Counted from the stretch's first letter, positions 15,595 to 22,867 are shown. The stretch: DNA of 23,967 bases from Spirochaetales bacterium UBA6872 (GCA_002452215.1 DKCO01000014.1:1-23967); one strand, 5' to 3'. Notes: generated by a model from the letters alone, not told the origin. A program made the numbers and translations.

Positions 15595-16832
15595 TTCGTC
15601 ATCTCCTCTGTTTGCTCTACAAGCTCAACATCCTTTATCGTTATCTCCTGGCCCTTTCTATTTACTGTAACATCTATCTTATCACCAGGCTTTGTTGAGA
15701 AAAGCTGAGCAAAGTAATCGACATAGCTCGAAACAGCTTTGCCATTTATCGCTACGATTATGTCACCACCAAGGTAAATGACAGATTGGCCGTATTGGGC
15801 CTTCTCTGTTCCTCCTCTCAGTCCTGATCTATCAGCAGCACCTGCTGGTACTACTTGTGATATCAATATACCTTTCGAAACAGGAAGCGACGAATAAGAG
15901 ACTATTTGCGCATTGAGTTCGACAGATAGAATGTCAAGCCAGCCCCTATGCACAGAGCCAGTAGCGATAATCTGCTTTATAACATCCTCTATGACTTCAA
16001 CAGGCAAAGCAAATGAAATACCTTGCGCCGATCCAGATGTAGAATATATCGATGACACAAGACCAACCATCTCTCCCTTCCCATTCAAAAGAGGACCGCC
16101 GGAGTTTCCAGGATTGATCAATGCATCTGTCTGTATCATATTCGGGATTACATTGCCATCATTTGTAAAGACCATTCTGTCCAATCCTGAGACCATTCCT
16201 GATGTATATGACCAAGTATAGCCATATGGGTTTCCTATTGCCATAACGCTTTGCCCAACTACCAAAGACGATGTCGAACCTGTCTCGATTGCATCCAGGC
16301 CATTGCCATCGACTTTTATCAAAGCAACATCCGTAAGAGAGTCATAGCCTACGAGAGTTGCCTTCTTTGCACTTCCATCCGAGAAGTTTACATTGAAACT
16401 TGTTCCTGACCCGATTACATGCTTGTTTGTCACAATGTATCCATCAGACGACATTATCACACCAGAGCCTTGGCCTGAATCAGACAACTCAGATGCCGCT
16501 TGTATTTGCACCACAGAGTCACATACCCTATCGTATATAGCAATCTTCCTTGCCTCCTCAGCTGTGTAATCCCAGGACGGTGTGTCTCCTTCGAAAAGAT
16601 CCAAACCATCCGAGCCATAATGTATTTGGTCAACATCTATGCCAGCAAGCTCGAAAAGAGCCTTCTCTCCATTCAGTTCGACAACATCTCTCATTGCTTC
16701 TTTCAAAACCTTGACATTCTCTCCCCTTTCAATATATTTGGTCCATATCCCAAGCAAGGCCAATGTAATAACAAGAATCAAGATAAGCAATACAATCAAT
16801 ACAATTTCAGAAAATGAGGGTCTTCTTTTCAC
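15579..16832 (-). CDS. HtrA/DegP-type S1C serine protease, membrane-anchored
   Basis: Envelope quality-control protease. 417 residues: one N-terminal membrane anchor (about 9-30), a linker, then a trypsin-like domain with the full triad. The triad is His138 in TNKHVIG, Asp168 in LTDVALIKV and Ser244 in NPGNSGGPLL. A single PDZ domain follows (about 296-404). One PDZ plus an uncleaved anchor is the DegS/HtrA-like layout rather than two-PDZ DegP. The start is GTG 16832 with no Shine-Dalgarno. TAGCTT (16844-16839) and TTGACC (16867-16862) upstream put the transcript start close to the GTG. It overlaps uvrB by 16 nt. Confidence 0.92.
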   Translation of the reverse strand: MKRRPSFSEIVLIVLLILILVITLALLGIWTKYIERGENVKVLKEAMRDVVELNGEKALFELAGIDVDQIHYGSDGLDLFEGDTPSWDYTAEEARKIAIYDRVCDSVVQIQAASELSDSGQGSGVIMSSDGYIVTNKHVIGSGTSFNVNFSDGSAKKATLVGYDSLTDVALIKVDGNGLDAIETGSTSSLVVGQSVMAIGNPYGYTWSYTSGMVSGLDRMVFTNDGNVIPNMIQTDALINPGNSGGPLLNGKGEMVGLVSSIYSTSGSAQGISFALPVEVIEDVIKQIIATGSVHRGWLDILSVELNAQIVSYSSLPVSKGILISQVVPAGAADRSGLRGGTEKAQYGQSVIYLGGDIIVAINGKAVSSYVDYFAQLFSTKPGDKIDVTVNRKGQEITIKDVELVEQTEEMTKWILR

Positions 16833-16838
16833 ATGATT

Positions 16839-16867
16839 AAGCTAGCATCAGATGGTTTTTAGGTCAA
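16839..16867 (-). promoter_or_regulatory. Tentative promoter of the HtrA-type gene
   Basis: On the minus strand TTGACC (16867-16862), a 17-bp spacer and TAGCTT (16844-16839, weak) end 6 nt before the GTG start, again a leaderless-like spacing. The spacer holds one of three copies of the 9-mer AAAAACCAT/ATGGTTTTT found here. Confidence 0.3.
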
Positions 16868-16971
16868 TTCTCAAAACTTGTCCTGAAAGAGAAATGAAAA
16901 ACCATTGTTTTCCTTGATGCGGTTAAATAACGCCAAGAGAATAAGATAAAGAAAACATATAAAAAACCATC
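16851..16971. repeat. Three copies of ATGGTTTTT in the htrA-nrdD intergenic region
   Basis: GATGGTTTTT occurs at 16851-16860, and its reverse complement AAAAACCATC at 16962-16971. A third copy, AAAAACCAT, lies at 16897-16905. They occupy the otherwise empty 285-bp divergent intergenic region. This could be a regulator site or AT-rich coincidence. Confidence 0.35.
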
Positions 16972-17033
16972 GAAACAGTTGACATTCCAATAACTCTTTC
17001 TTTTGTAAGCAAATACAAAAAACTTCATTTTTT

Positions 17034-17080
17034 CCACGATATATGGTGCAAGAATATTGAAATCACGCAATATCTAGCGT
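17034..17080 (+). promoter_or_regulatory. Tandem NrdR boxes upstream of nrdD
   Basis: Two 16-bp sites fit the NrdR consensus acaCwATATaTwGtgt: CCACGATATATGGTGC (17034-17049) and ACGCAATATCTAGCGT (17065-17080). Their centres are 31 bp apart, three helical turns, the spacing known for paired NrdR boxes. The second lies within the nrdD promoter spacer and touches the -10. NrdR should repress nrdDG when dATP is high (family knowledge). No nrdR gene is in the window. Confidence 0.75.
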
Positions 17081-17095
17081 ACAATCCTATTGTAC
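17057..17095 (+). promoter_or_regulatory. nrdD promoter with inverted repeat at the start site
   Basis: TTGAAA (17057-17062), a 17-bp spacer and TACAAT (17080-17085) form a strong promoter with predicted start about 17092. A perfect inverted repeat, GTACAAT (17079-17085) CCT ATTGTAC (17089-17095), spans the -10 and +1, so a second regulator or a 5' hairpin is possible. Confidence 0.7.
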
Positions 17096-17117
17096 TTACC
17101 AATAAGGACCTAAGAGC

Positions 17118-19301
17118 ATGAAAATCATAAAAAGAAACAAAGCAGAAGAAGAATTCGATATCTCCAAAATCATAAATGCTGTAAGCAAGGCAAATGCTGT
17201 AGTCGACGATAGCGTGAAGCTTACTACAACCCAGATCAACAGAATTGCAGACTCTGTGATGAAAAGTTGCGAGAAAGTGCCAAGAGCTCTCTCTGTCGAA
17301 GAGATACAGGATTTAGTAGAAGACCAAATCATGGCTCATGGTGCGTATGAAGTCGCAAAGAAGTATATCACATACCGCTATATAAGAAGCCTTGCAAGAC
17401 GACAAAACACAACAGATGAGACAATATTGTCTCTAATAGAGTGCAACAACGAGGAAGTTAAGCAAGAGAACTCAAACAAAGACCCAAGCGTGAACAGCGT
17501 TCAGCGTGATTACATGGCTGGCGAGGTTAGCAAGGATATTACAGAAAGGATCTTGCTTCCAAAGGATATCGTCGAGGCCCACAAGGAAGGGATCATACAC
17601 TTCCATGATTCCGACTATTATGCTCAGCATATGCATAATTGCGACCTTGTAAACCTTGAGGACATGCTTCAAAATGGCACTGTGATATCGGGCACTATGA
17701 TTGAGAAGCCACATAGCTTCTCAACAGCTTGCAATATCGCAACCCAAATCATTGCCCAGATTGCTTCCAACCAATATGGAGGACAGTCGATTTCACTTAC
17801 GCATCTTGCACCATTTGTGCAAGTCTCTAGAGAAAAAATAAGAAAGACAGTACTGAAGGAGTTCGAGCTATTGTCAATAGAACCCTCAGAGGAAAAAATC
17901 AGCGAAATCGTAGAAGCAAGGCTCAGGGACGAAATCGAAAAAGGCGTTCAAACAATCCAATACCAAGTAGTTACTCTAATGACTACAAATGGACAAGCGC
18001 CATTTGTGACTGTTTTCATGTATCTCAATGAAGCTAAAGACCCTCAGCTCAAAAAAGATCTTGCGATAATAATCGAAGAGGTTCTGAAGCAAAGATACAT
18101 AGGCGTCAAGAATGAGCAAGGAGTATACATAACACCAGCCTTCCCAAAACTCATATATGTACTGGAGGAAGATAATGTACGAGAGGGAACTCCCTATTAT
18201 TACTTGACTAGACTTGCTGCAAAATGCACAGCAAAGCGACTTGTTCCTGACTACATATCTGAGAAGATGATGCTAAAGCTCAAGATTGACAAAAACGGCA
18301 ATGGCAATTGCTACACTTGCATGGGATGCAGAAGCTTCCTAACTCCATATGTCGATGAGAATGGAAAACCAAAGTACTATGGACGATTCAACCAGGGAGT
18401 TGTGACGATAAACCTTGTGGATGTCGCTTGCACAGCATGCCAAGAAAAGAAAGACGAAGAGAAGTTCTGGAGCATTCTGGAAGAGCGTCTTGAGCTTTGC
18501 CACAGAGCTCTCAGATGCAGACATGAGCGACTACTTGGCACACTCTCTGATGCAGCTCCGATCCTTTGGCAATATGGAGCTCTTGCAAGGCTAAAGAAGG
18601 GAGAGACAATCAACAAGCTCCTGTACGGAGGCTACTCTACAATATCGCTAGGCTATGCAGGCCTTTGGGAATGTGTCTATGAAGTCACTGGAAAGAAATT
18701 GACCGAAAAGGAAGGAGAAGAATTCGGGCTCAAAGTCATGCAAGCTCTTAATGATGCATGCGCAAAATGGAAGAAAGCTGAGAACATCGACTACTCAATC
18801 TATGGTACTCCGCTTGAATCCACAACATACAAATTCGCAAAATGCTTGCAAAGAAGATTTGGCATAATCAAAGGTGTGACTGACAAGAACTACATAACAA
18901 ATAGCTATCATGTGCATGTGACAGAACCTATCAATGCATTTGACAAGCTTGCATTGGAATCAAAGTTCCAAAAACTTTCGCCAGGCGGTGCAATCAGCTA
19001 TGTCGAAGTGCCGAATATGCAAAACAATATAGATGGCGTATTGGCTGTAATGCAATTCATATACGACAACATAATGTATGCAGAGCTCAATACGAAGTCG
19101 GACTATTGCCAAGTGTGCGGATATGATGGCGAGATATCTATAGTCGAGGATGATGGCAAGCTTGTATGGGAGTGCCCGAATTGCCATAACAGGGATCAGA
19201 ACAAACTCAATGTCGCAAGAAGGACATGTGGCTATATTGGCACACAATTTTGGAACCAAGGAAGAACCCAAGAGATAAAGGAGAGGGTCTTGCACCTTTA
19301 G
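17118..19301 (+). CDS. nrdD: Anaerobic (class III) ribonucleoside-triphosphate reductase
   Basis: Reduces NTPs to dNTPs without oxygen using a glycyl radical installed by NrdG. 727 residues. An N-terminal ATP-cone (about 3-95) provides the allosteric dATP/ATP site. The central barrel shows GIIHFHDSDYYAQHMHNCDLVNL, with the active-site Cys in THL/CMGC-type segments. The C-terminal zinc site is Cys664, Cys667, Cys686 and Cys689 (CQVC and CPNC). The radical site is RTCGYIG with Gly705. AAGGA is 9 nt before ATG. It is the first gene of nrdD-nrdG-methyltransferase, controlled by the NrdR boxes and promoter upstream. No defect is seen. Confidence 0.97.
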   Translation: MKIIKRNKAEEEFDISKIINAVSKANAVVDDSVKLTTTQINRIADSVMKSCEKVPRALSVEEIQDLVEDQIMAHGAYEVAKKYITYRYIRSLARRQNTTDETILSLIECNNEEVKQENSNKDPSVNSVQRDYMAGEVSKDITERILLPKDIVEAHKEGIIHFHDSDYYAQHMHNCDLVNLEDMLQNGTVISGTMIEKPHSFSTACNIATQIIAQIASNQYGGQSISLTHLAPFVQVSREKIRKTVLKEFELLSIEPSEEKISEIVEARLRDEIEKGVQTIQYQVVTLMTTNGQAPFVTVFMYLNEAKDPQLKKDLAIIIEEVLKQRYIGVKNEQGVYITPAFPKLIYVLEEDNVREGTPYYYLTRLAAKCTAKRLVPDYISEKMMLKLKIDKNGNGNCYTCMGCRSFLTPYVDENGKPKYYGRFNQGVVTINLVDVACTACQEKKDEEKFWSILEERLELCHRALRCRHERLLGTLSDAAPILWQYGALARLKKGETINKLLYGGYSTISLGYAGLWECVYEVTGKKLTEKEGEEFGLKVMQALNDACAKWKKAENIDYSIYGTPLESTTYKFAKCLQRRFGIIKGVTDKNYITNSYHVHVTEPINAFDKLALESKFQKLSPGGAISYVEVPNMQNNIDGVLAVMQFIYDNIMYAELNTKSDYCQVCGYDGEISIVEDDGKLVWECPNCHNRDQNKLNVARRTCGYIGTQFWNQGRTQEIKERVLHL

Positions 19302-19305
19302 TCAT

Positions 19306-19845
19306 ATGCATTACGGCTCAATAAAATTGTTGGATGTAGCAAATGGTCCCGGCATACGAGTTTCGCTCTTTGTCTCAGGATGCAGAAATCATTGCAAAGG
19401 ATGCTTCCAAAAGGAGACTTGGGATTTCCTTTATGGAAAGGAATACACCAAAGCTACAGAAGATGAGATTATAGCATCCCTTTCCTATCCTCACATAAAA
19501 GGCTTGACAATACTTGGTGGAGAGCCATTTGAACCTGAGAATCAAGTTGCCCTCTTGCCTCTTATCGAAAGAGTCAGGAGAGAGCTTAAGGACAAGACAA
19601 TCTGGATGTTCTCAGGCTATCGGCTTGATGATGAGATTCTAAAGGAGGGAGTACATCCAAACACTCCCATCTCAAAGAGGATAATCTCCTTGATCGACGT
19701 TCTTGTAGATGGGAGATTCATTGAAGAGAAGAAGAATATCTCCCTAGTGTTCCGTGGCTCTGAAAACCAAAGAATCATTGATGTAAAGAAAACATTGAAT
19801 GAAGGCAAAATCGTTCTTTGGGATGAAAGACTGACAAAGGAGTGA
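19306..19845 (+). CDS. nrdG: Anaerobic ribonucleotide reductase activating protein (radical SAM)
   Basis: Generates the glycyl radical on NrdD by reductive cleavage of S-adenosylmethionine. 179 residues. The radical-SAM cluster motif is CRNHCKGC (Cys26, Cys30, Cys33), preceded by NGPGIRVSLFVSGC and followed by TILGGEPFEP, the GGE motif for SAM binding. The start is 4 bp after the nrdD stop. The nearest good ribosome-binding site (AAGGAGAGGG, 19278-19287) is about 18 nt away inside nrdD, so reinitiation after nrdD translation is likely. Confidence 0.95.
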   Translation: MHYGSIKLLDVANGPGIRVSLFVSGCRNHCKGCFQKETWDFLYGKEYTKATEDEIIASLSYPHIKGLTILGGEPFEPENQVALLPLIERVRRELKDKTIWMFSGYRLDDEILKEGVHPNTPISKRIISLIDVLVDGRFIEEKKNISLVFRGSENQRIIDVKKTLNEGKIVLWDERLTKE

Positions 19846-19850
19846 TCGCA

Positions 19851-20615
19851 ATGGACATAGAGGACATAAACCGTATTGCTTGGAATGAAGAAGTCAAAAG
19901 AGGAAACTATTGGTCAAGAATAGTCGACGAGCAAGAGATCCGAAAAGCAAAGGAAGGAAAGCCATGCATAATGATCACTCCAGAGAAAAATGTCCCTTTC
20001 GAATGGATAAAAGATAGCAAAGGCAAGAAGGTTCTGCTTCTTGCAAGTGGAGGTGGCCAGCAAACTCCTATCATGTCAGCTTACGGTTGCGATGTAACTA
20101 CAGTTGATCAATCTGAGGGGCAACTTGAGCAAGACAAAATCGCATTGGACAGATACAAACTAAAAGCAAATCTGGTAAAAGCCGATATAAGAAAGACAGG
20201 ACTTGATCCCGACTTCTTTGACTATGTGATAAATCCTGTATCGCTGAATTTCATTGACGATATCATATCTGCGTACAAAGAAGTCCACAAAGTGCTGAAA
20301 AGAAATGGATTTTTCATCTTCGGGATTGCAAATCCAATTCTTTATACTTTTGACGACAAATACCAAGAAAGAAAGCTCAAGATGAAATACACTTTGCCAT
20401 TCTCTGATTTGAAATCTCTTTCCAAGAGGACACTCGACAAACGAATAAAGAGAAAAGATACAATAGAGTTTTCACATACACTCGATTCAATAATAGGTGG
20501 CTTATTGCACACAGGCTTCATTATCGAGGACTTTTATTCTGACAAAGCAGACTCAGAGCCAACAGATTCTTTCGTGTATGACTCTTTTCTTGCTTTCAAA
20601 GCTCGCCGAATCTGA
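19851..20615 (+). CDS. Class I SAM-dependent methyltransferase
   Basis: 254 residues from ATG 19851. AAAGGAG is 8 nt before it, which favours it over the GTG at 19842. Rossmann motif I is VLLLASGGGQQTPIMS (61-76), an acidic Asp86 follows in TVDQS, and later motifs are FDYVINPVSLNFIDD and EVHKVLKRNGFFIFGIANP. The opening WNEEVKRGNYWSR with ASGGGQQ marks a UbiE/Methyltransf_11-like subfamily common in gut anaerobes. The substrate is unknown. It begins 5 bp after nrdG, so it belongs to the nrdDG transcription unit. The 3' end overlaps the convergent apbE gene by 20 nt. Confidence 0.85.
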   Translation: MDIEDINRIAWNEEVKRGNYWSRIVDEQEIRKAKEGKPCIMITPEKNVPFEWIKDSKGKKVLLLASGGGQQTPIMSAYGCDVTTVDQSEGQLEQDKIALDRYKLKANLVKADIRKTGLDPDFFDYVINPVSLNFIDDIISAYKEVHKVLKRNGFFIFGIANPILYTFDDKYQERKLKMKYTLPFSDLKSLSKRTLDKRIKRKDTIEFSHTLDSIIGGLLHTGFIIEDFYSDKADSEPTDSFVYDSFLAFKARRI

Positions 20616-21591
20616 GTATTTGATTCGACTTCGTGTAGATGATTATGTAGACGCTGAATTTTTCTGAAAGCTCCTTTGCTTTTTCAGATCCTCCAGAAAA
20701 TGCAGCTGTCGAAAGGGCATCAGCAAGTGCGCCGTCTGTGCTTATGACTGTTGCAGAAAGTGCATCGCTATCGGTTGGGTATCCTGTAGCTGAAGACAAA
20801 ATATGATGATATCGTATGCCATCGCTTTCAAAATAACGCTCATAGCCTCCTGATGTAGATACAGCCTTGTTCATAATATCGACTTCAGTCAGCAAATTGC
20901 TTTGCGCTAATGGGTCTACAATCCCTACCCTCCACTTTTCTCTCTCAATTTTATTTTTCCATCCAAGCACATAGACATTTCCACCGAGGTTTATAATGGC
21001 TTTCTCGACACCATTCGAAAGAAAGTACTCTCTTAGCTTATCAACAGCATAGCCTTTTCCGATTGCACCAAGATCAAGCTTCATTCCTTTCTTTTTCAAA
21101 TACACAGTCTTCAAGCTATCGTCAAAAACAATATCAGAGCAAGAAAGAAGAGGAAGAACAGCATCGATCTCATATTGCTCCGGAACACGTGCATTGTCTG
21201 TAGTAATACCCCACAAGTCAACTAGTGCTCCAATAGCAGGATTAAATAAGCCATCTGTCTGATTCGCAATCTCCACAGATCTTTTTATTAAGCTATACAC
21301 ATCATCTGGAACAGGTACTTTCGAAATGGACGCACAGCTGTTTATCTTGCTTACGTACGAATTGGGATCCTTCGATGAGATTTTACGCTCTATTTCAGAG
21401 AGGAGGAGAAATGCGTCGTCTAATAGCTTTGCATCCTTTTGAGAGAATACTGTTATCGAGACATTAGTTCCCATTGCAATTCTATTCTCTTCTATCCTTC
21501 TTTCGCTTTTGCAACTTGAAAACAAAAGAGTAACTATAATCAAAATGGCAATTGCATTATATGAATTTTTGATAATTCGTTTTACAATCAA
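20596..21591 (-). CDS. apbE: FAD:protein FMN transferase, lipoprotein
   Basis: Attaches FMN from FAD to Thr/Ser of periplasmic flavoproteins such as the Rnf/Nqr subunits. 331 residues with a lipobox FSS-C (Cys27). Conserved ApbE elements are AMGTNVSI (39-46), DLGAIGKGYAVD (173-184), NLGGNVYVLG, STSGGYERYF (245-254) and DALSTAAF (291-298). The usual HI-x-DP-x-TG is HILSSATGYP here, with the Asp replaced. The start is TTG 21591. AAGGAG is 8 nt upstream and the ATG between them runs straight into a stop, so TTG is well supported. The start codon lies 3 bp from that of the divergent HAD gene. Confidence 0.94.
   Translation of the reverse strand: MIVKRIIKNSYNAIAILIIVTLLFSSCKSERRIEENRIAMGTNVSITVFSQKDAKLLDDAFLLLSEIERKISSKDPNSYVSKINSCASISKVPVPDDVYSLIKRSVEIANQTDGLFNPAIGALVDLWGITTDNARVPEQYEIDAVLPLLSCSDIVFDDSLKTVYLKKKGMKLDLGAIGKGYAVDKLREYFLSNGVEKAIINLGGNVYVLGWKNKIEREKWRVGIVDPLAQSNLLTEVDIMNKAVSTSGGYERYFESDGIRYHHILSSATGYPTDSDALSATVISTDGALADALSTAAFSGGSEKAKELSEKFSVYIIIYTKSNQILRFGEL
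21583..21588 (+). promoter_or_regulatory. -10 element of the HAD phosphatase gene
   Basis: TACAAT ends 6 nt before ATG 21595, and there is no Shine-Dalgarno. No convincing -35 is seen. The layout suggests a leaderless mRNA, as for glgA and nnr. Confidence 0.35.
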
Positions 21592-21594
21592 GAC

Positions 21595-22407
21595 ATGTAC
21601 TCCTTAATACTTTCCGATATCGATGGAACTCTTTTGAAAGATGACCTAACAATAAGCAAAAATACTATTTTAGCGCTCGACATTGCAAGAGCAAAAGGCA
21701 TCAGAATAGTTCTTTGCTCTGGAAGATATATACAAGGAATTTCATTTCTAGCAAATGAGCTAGGTCTTCAGGATCCTATTTTCTCAGCGATTAATGGCTC
21801 TCTTGTCAAAGATGGTGGAAAATATGTATTTCAAAAGACACTTGAAAAAGAAATCTATGAAAAAGCAATAAAGATAGTCTCGAAAAGAGCAAAGTCCGTA
21901 ATAGCTTTCTCCGAATCGAGATATGCAATCGATAGCGATATAAAGTGGTATAGATTACAAGATAGGATTTGCAAGCAAAAAGGCATATTGATGGACCTTT
22001 CATCCTATGATAGTGTCCAAGAAGCGCTTTGCGAGCCTATTTACAAGATACTCGTAAAGGATGATGACAAGTCGATAATCGATATGCTGAAAAAAGAGCT
22101 TGAGAACAAGATGGATAAGGATGCAACAATACTATCTTCATCAAGCACAAATCTGGAGATCCTTCCATTCGGCTCAGACAAGAAAAACACTGTAGACATA
22201 CTCGAAAGATACCTTTCGATCGATAGAAATGATATGATTGCATTCGGAGACTGGGACAACGATGCTGGCATGCTATCATCAGTTGGCATGGGCATCGCTA
22301 TGGCAAATGGTTCAGATAAAGCAAAGAAAAGCGCAAAGATAATCACAAAAGACAACAATAGCGATGGAATATCCTATGCATTGAAGAATCTCTTGAAGAT
22401 AATCTAG
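21595..22407 (+). CDS. Cof-type HAD-superfamily phosphatase
   Basis: Cytoplasmic sugar-phosphate or cofactor phosphatase of the HAD IIB (Cof) type. 270 residues. Motif I is DIDGT with nucleophile Asp8 and acid/base Asp10, motif II is Ser42 in LCSGR, motif III is Lys196/197 in GSDKKNTV, and motif IV is GDWDNDAGM (218-226). The cap domain lies between. Substrates of such enzymes cannot be read from sequence. The start at 21595 matches the family N-terminus. No ribosome-binding site is seen. No convincing terminator follows the stop. Confidence 0.93.
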   Translation: MYSLILSDIDGTLLKDDLTISKNTILALDIARAKGIRIVLCSGRYIQGISFLANELGLQDPIFSAINGSLVKDGGKYVFQKTLEKEIYEKAIKIVSKRAKSVIAFSESRYAIDSDIKWYRLQDRICKQKGILMDLSSYDSVQEALCEPIYKILVKDDDKSIIDMLKKELENKMDKDATILSSSSTNLEILPFGSDKKNTVDILERYLSIDRNDMIAFGDWDNDAGMLSSVGMGIAMANGSDKAKKSAKIITKDNNSDGISYALKNLLKII

Positions 22408-22573
22408 TAGTTTATAATATTAAATCTTTATATGCAAAGAAATTAACATTGACCATTAAAATATAGTTCTACAGCTATATTGCTTACTCTAGCTAATAGT
22501 AGTTTTGAATCTTCCGATAATGTTCCTTTTGGGTATATCTTCAACCATACAATATTCATGTTATGATTGTTCT
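22408..22573. other. Gene-free stretch upstream of the small toxin locus
   Basis: No ORF is supported here. An inverted repeat, AATATAG (22460-22466) with CTATATT (22475-22481), lies near a TTGACC (22449-22454) but has no matching -10. TATGAT (22562-22567) is a candidate -10 for the downstream toxin RNA. It sits just before GGCACTGCC, as the antisense promoter sits just before GGCACAGCC. Confidence 0.35.
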
Positions 22574-22623
22574 GGCACTGCCATAAACGGTGGACGGTTA
22601 ACCTCTTGAATCCTTTTCTGGAT

Positions 22624-22646
22624 ATCGGGAGGCGTTGCTTCCCGAT
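22624..22646 (+). other. Hairpin in the toxin mRNA leader
   Basis: ATCGGGA (22624-22630) pairs with TCCCGAT (22640-22646), extendable inward by a G-T and a G-C pair to leave a 5-base loop. It lies about 20 nt before the Shine-Dalgarno. No T-tract follows, so it is a leader structure rather than a terminator. Confidence 0.6.
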
Positions 22647-22679
22647 TCTTCTGATATGTCGATGAAGGAGGTGATGTCT

Positions 22680-22754
22680 ATGGATGACTACCAGCTTCTC
22701 ATGATTGTGTTTACAGTCATTGGATTGTTGATTGCAGTAAATAGAAAAAAATAA
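22680..22754 (+). CDS. 24-residue hydrophobic peptide, probable type I toxin (holin-like toxin type)
   Basis: The ORF starts at ATG 22680 and encodes a short polar start (MDDYQ), a single membrane helix (LLMIVFTVIGLLIAV) and a basic tail (NRKK). This is the classic plan of membrane-acting type I toxins (TxpA/BsrG/Fst and the 'putative holin-like toxin' group). The ribosome-binding site AAGGAGGTGAT (22665-22675) is complementary to the entire 16S 3' tail. That would be dangerous for a toxin unless the leader folds to hide it. The stop lies at the edge of a bidirectional terminator, and a convergent promoter reads antisense RNA across the 3' end. Family membership is inferred; the architecture is seen. 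Confidence 0.65.
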   Translation: MDDYQLLMIVFTVIGLLIAVNRKK

Positions 22755-22832
22755 TCGCCCAGCTACCGCAAAATACTGAGCGAATTATTTCGTTTTTAGT
22801 TTGAGGTTGACCGTTCATCGGCTGTGCCTCTT
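22745..22832 (-). ncRNA. Predicted antisense (antitoxin) RNA of the small toxin
   Basis: The minus-strand promoter at 22839-22867 should start an RNA near 22832. It would run through GGCACAGCC and ACGGTCAACCTC and end at the shared terminator hairpin (22750-22789), whose minus-strand T-run is 22751-22745. The product of about 85-90 nt is complementary to the 3' part of the toxin mRNA, including its terminator, as in TxpA/RatA and Fst/RNAII-type systems. Predicted only. Confidence 0.5.
22750..22797. terminator. Bidirectional terminator shared by toxin mRNA and antisense RNA
   Basis: The stem is AATAATCGC.CAG (22750-22762) with CTG.GCGA(A)TTATT (22776-22789), having one mismatch and one bulge, and loop CTACCGCAAAATA. 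T-rich sequence follows on the plus strand (22788-22797), and A-rich sequence precedes (22745-22751), giving T on the minus strand. Confidence 0.85.
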
Positions 22833-22838
22833 GTCTAT

Positions 22839-22867
22839 AATATTGCATTACTTCTGCTTTTTGTCAA
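22839..22867 (-). promoter_or_regulatory. Promoter of the antisense RNA
   Basis: On the minus strand a consensus TTGACA (22867-22862), a 17-bp spacer and AATATT (22844-22839) with an upstream TG form the promoter; TATTAT (22842-22837) is an alternative -10. No ORF follows it on that strand, which supports a non-coding transcript. Confidence 0.6.

Noticed and set aside
16864..17070. 68-codon minus-strand ORF between the HtrA-type gene and nrdD
   Set aside because: No ribosome-binding site, odd aromatic-rich composition, and it overlaps the NrdR boxes; likely chance in AT-rich DNA.
22460..22481. Inverted repeat AATATAG/CTATATT as terminator of the HAD gene
   Set aside because: Stem is all A/T except one pair and no T-run follows it.
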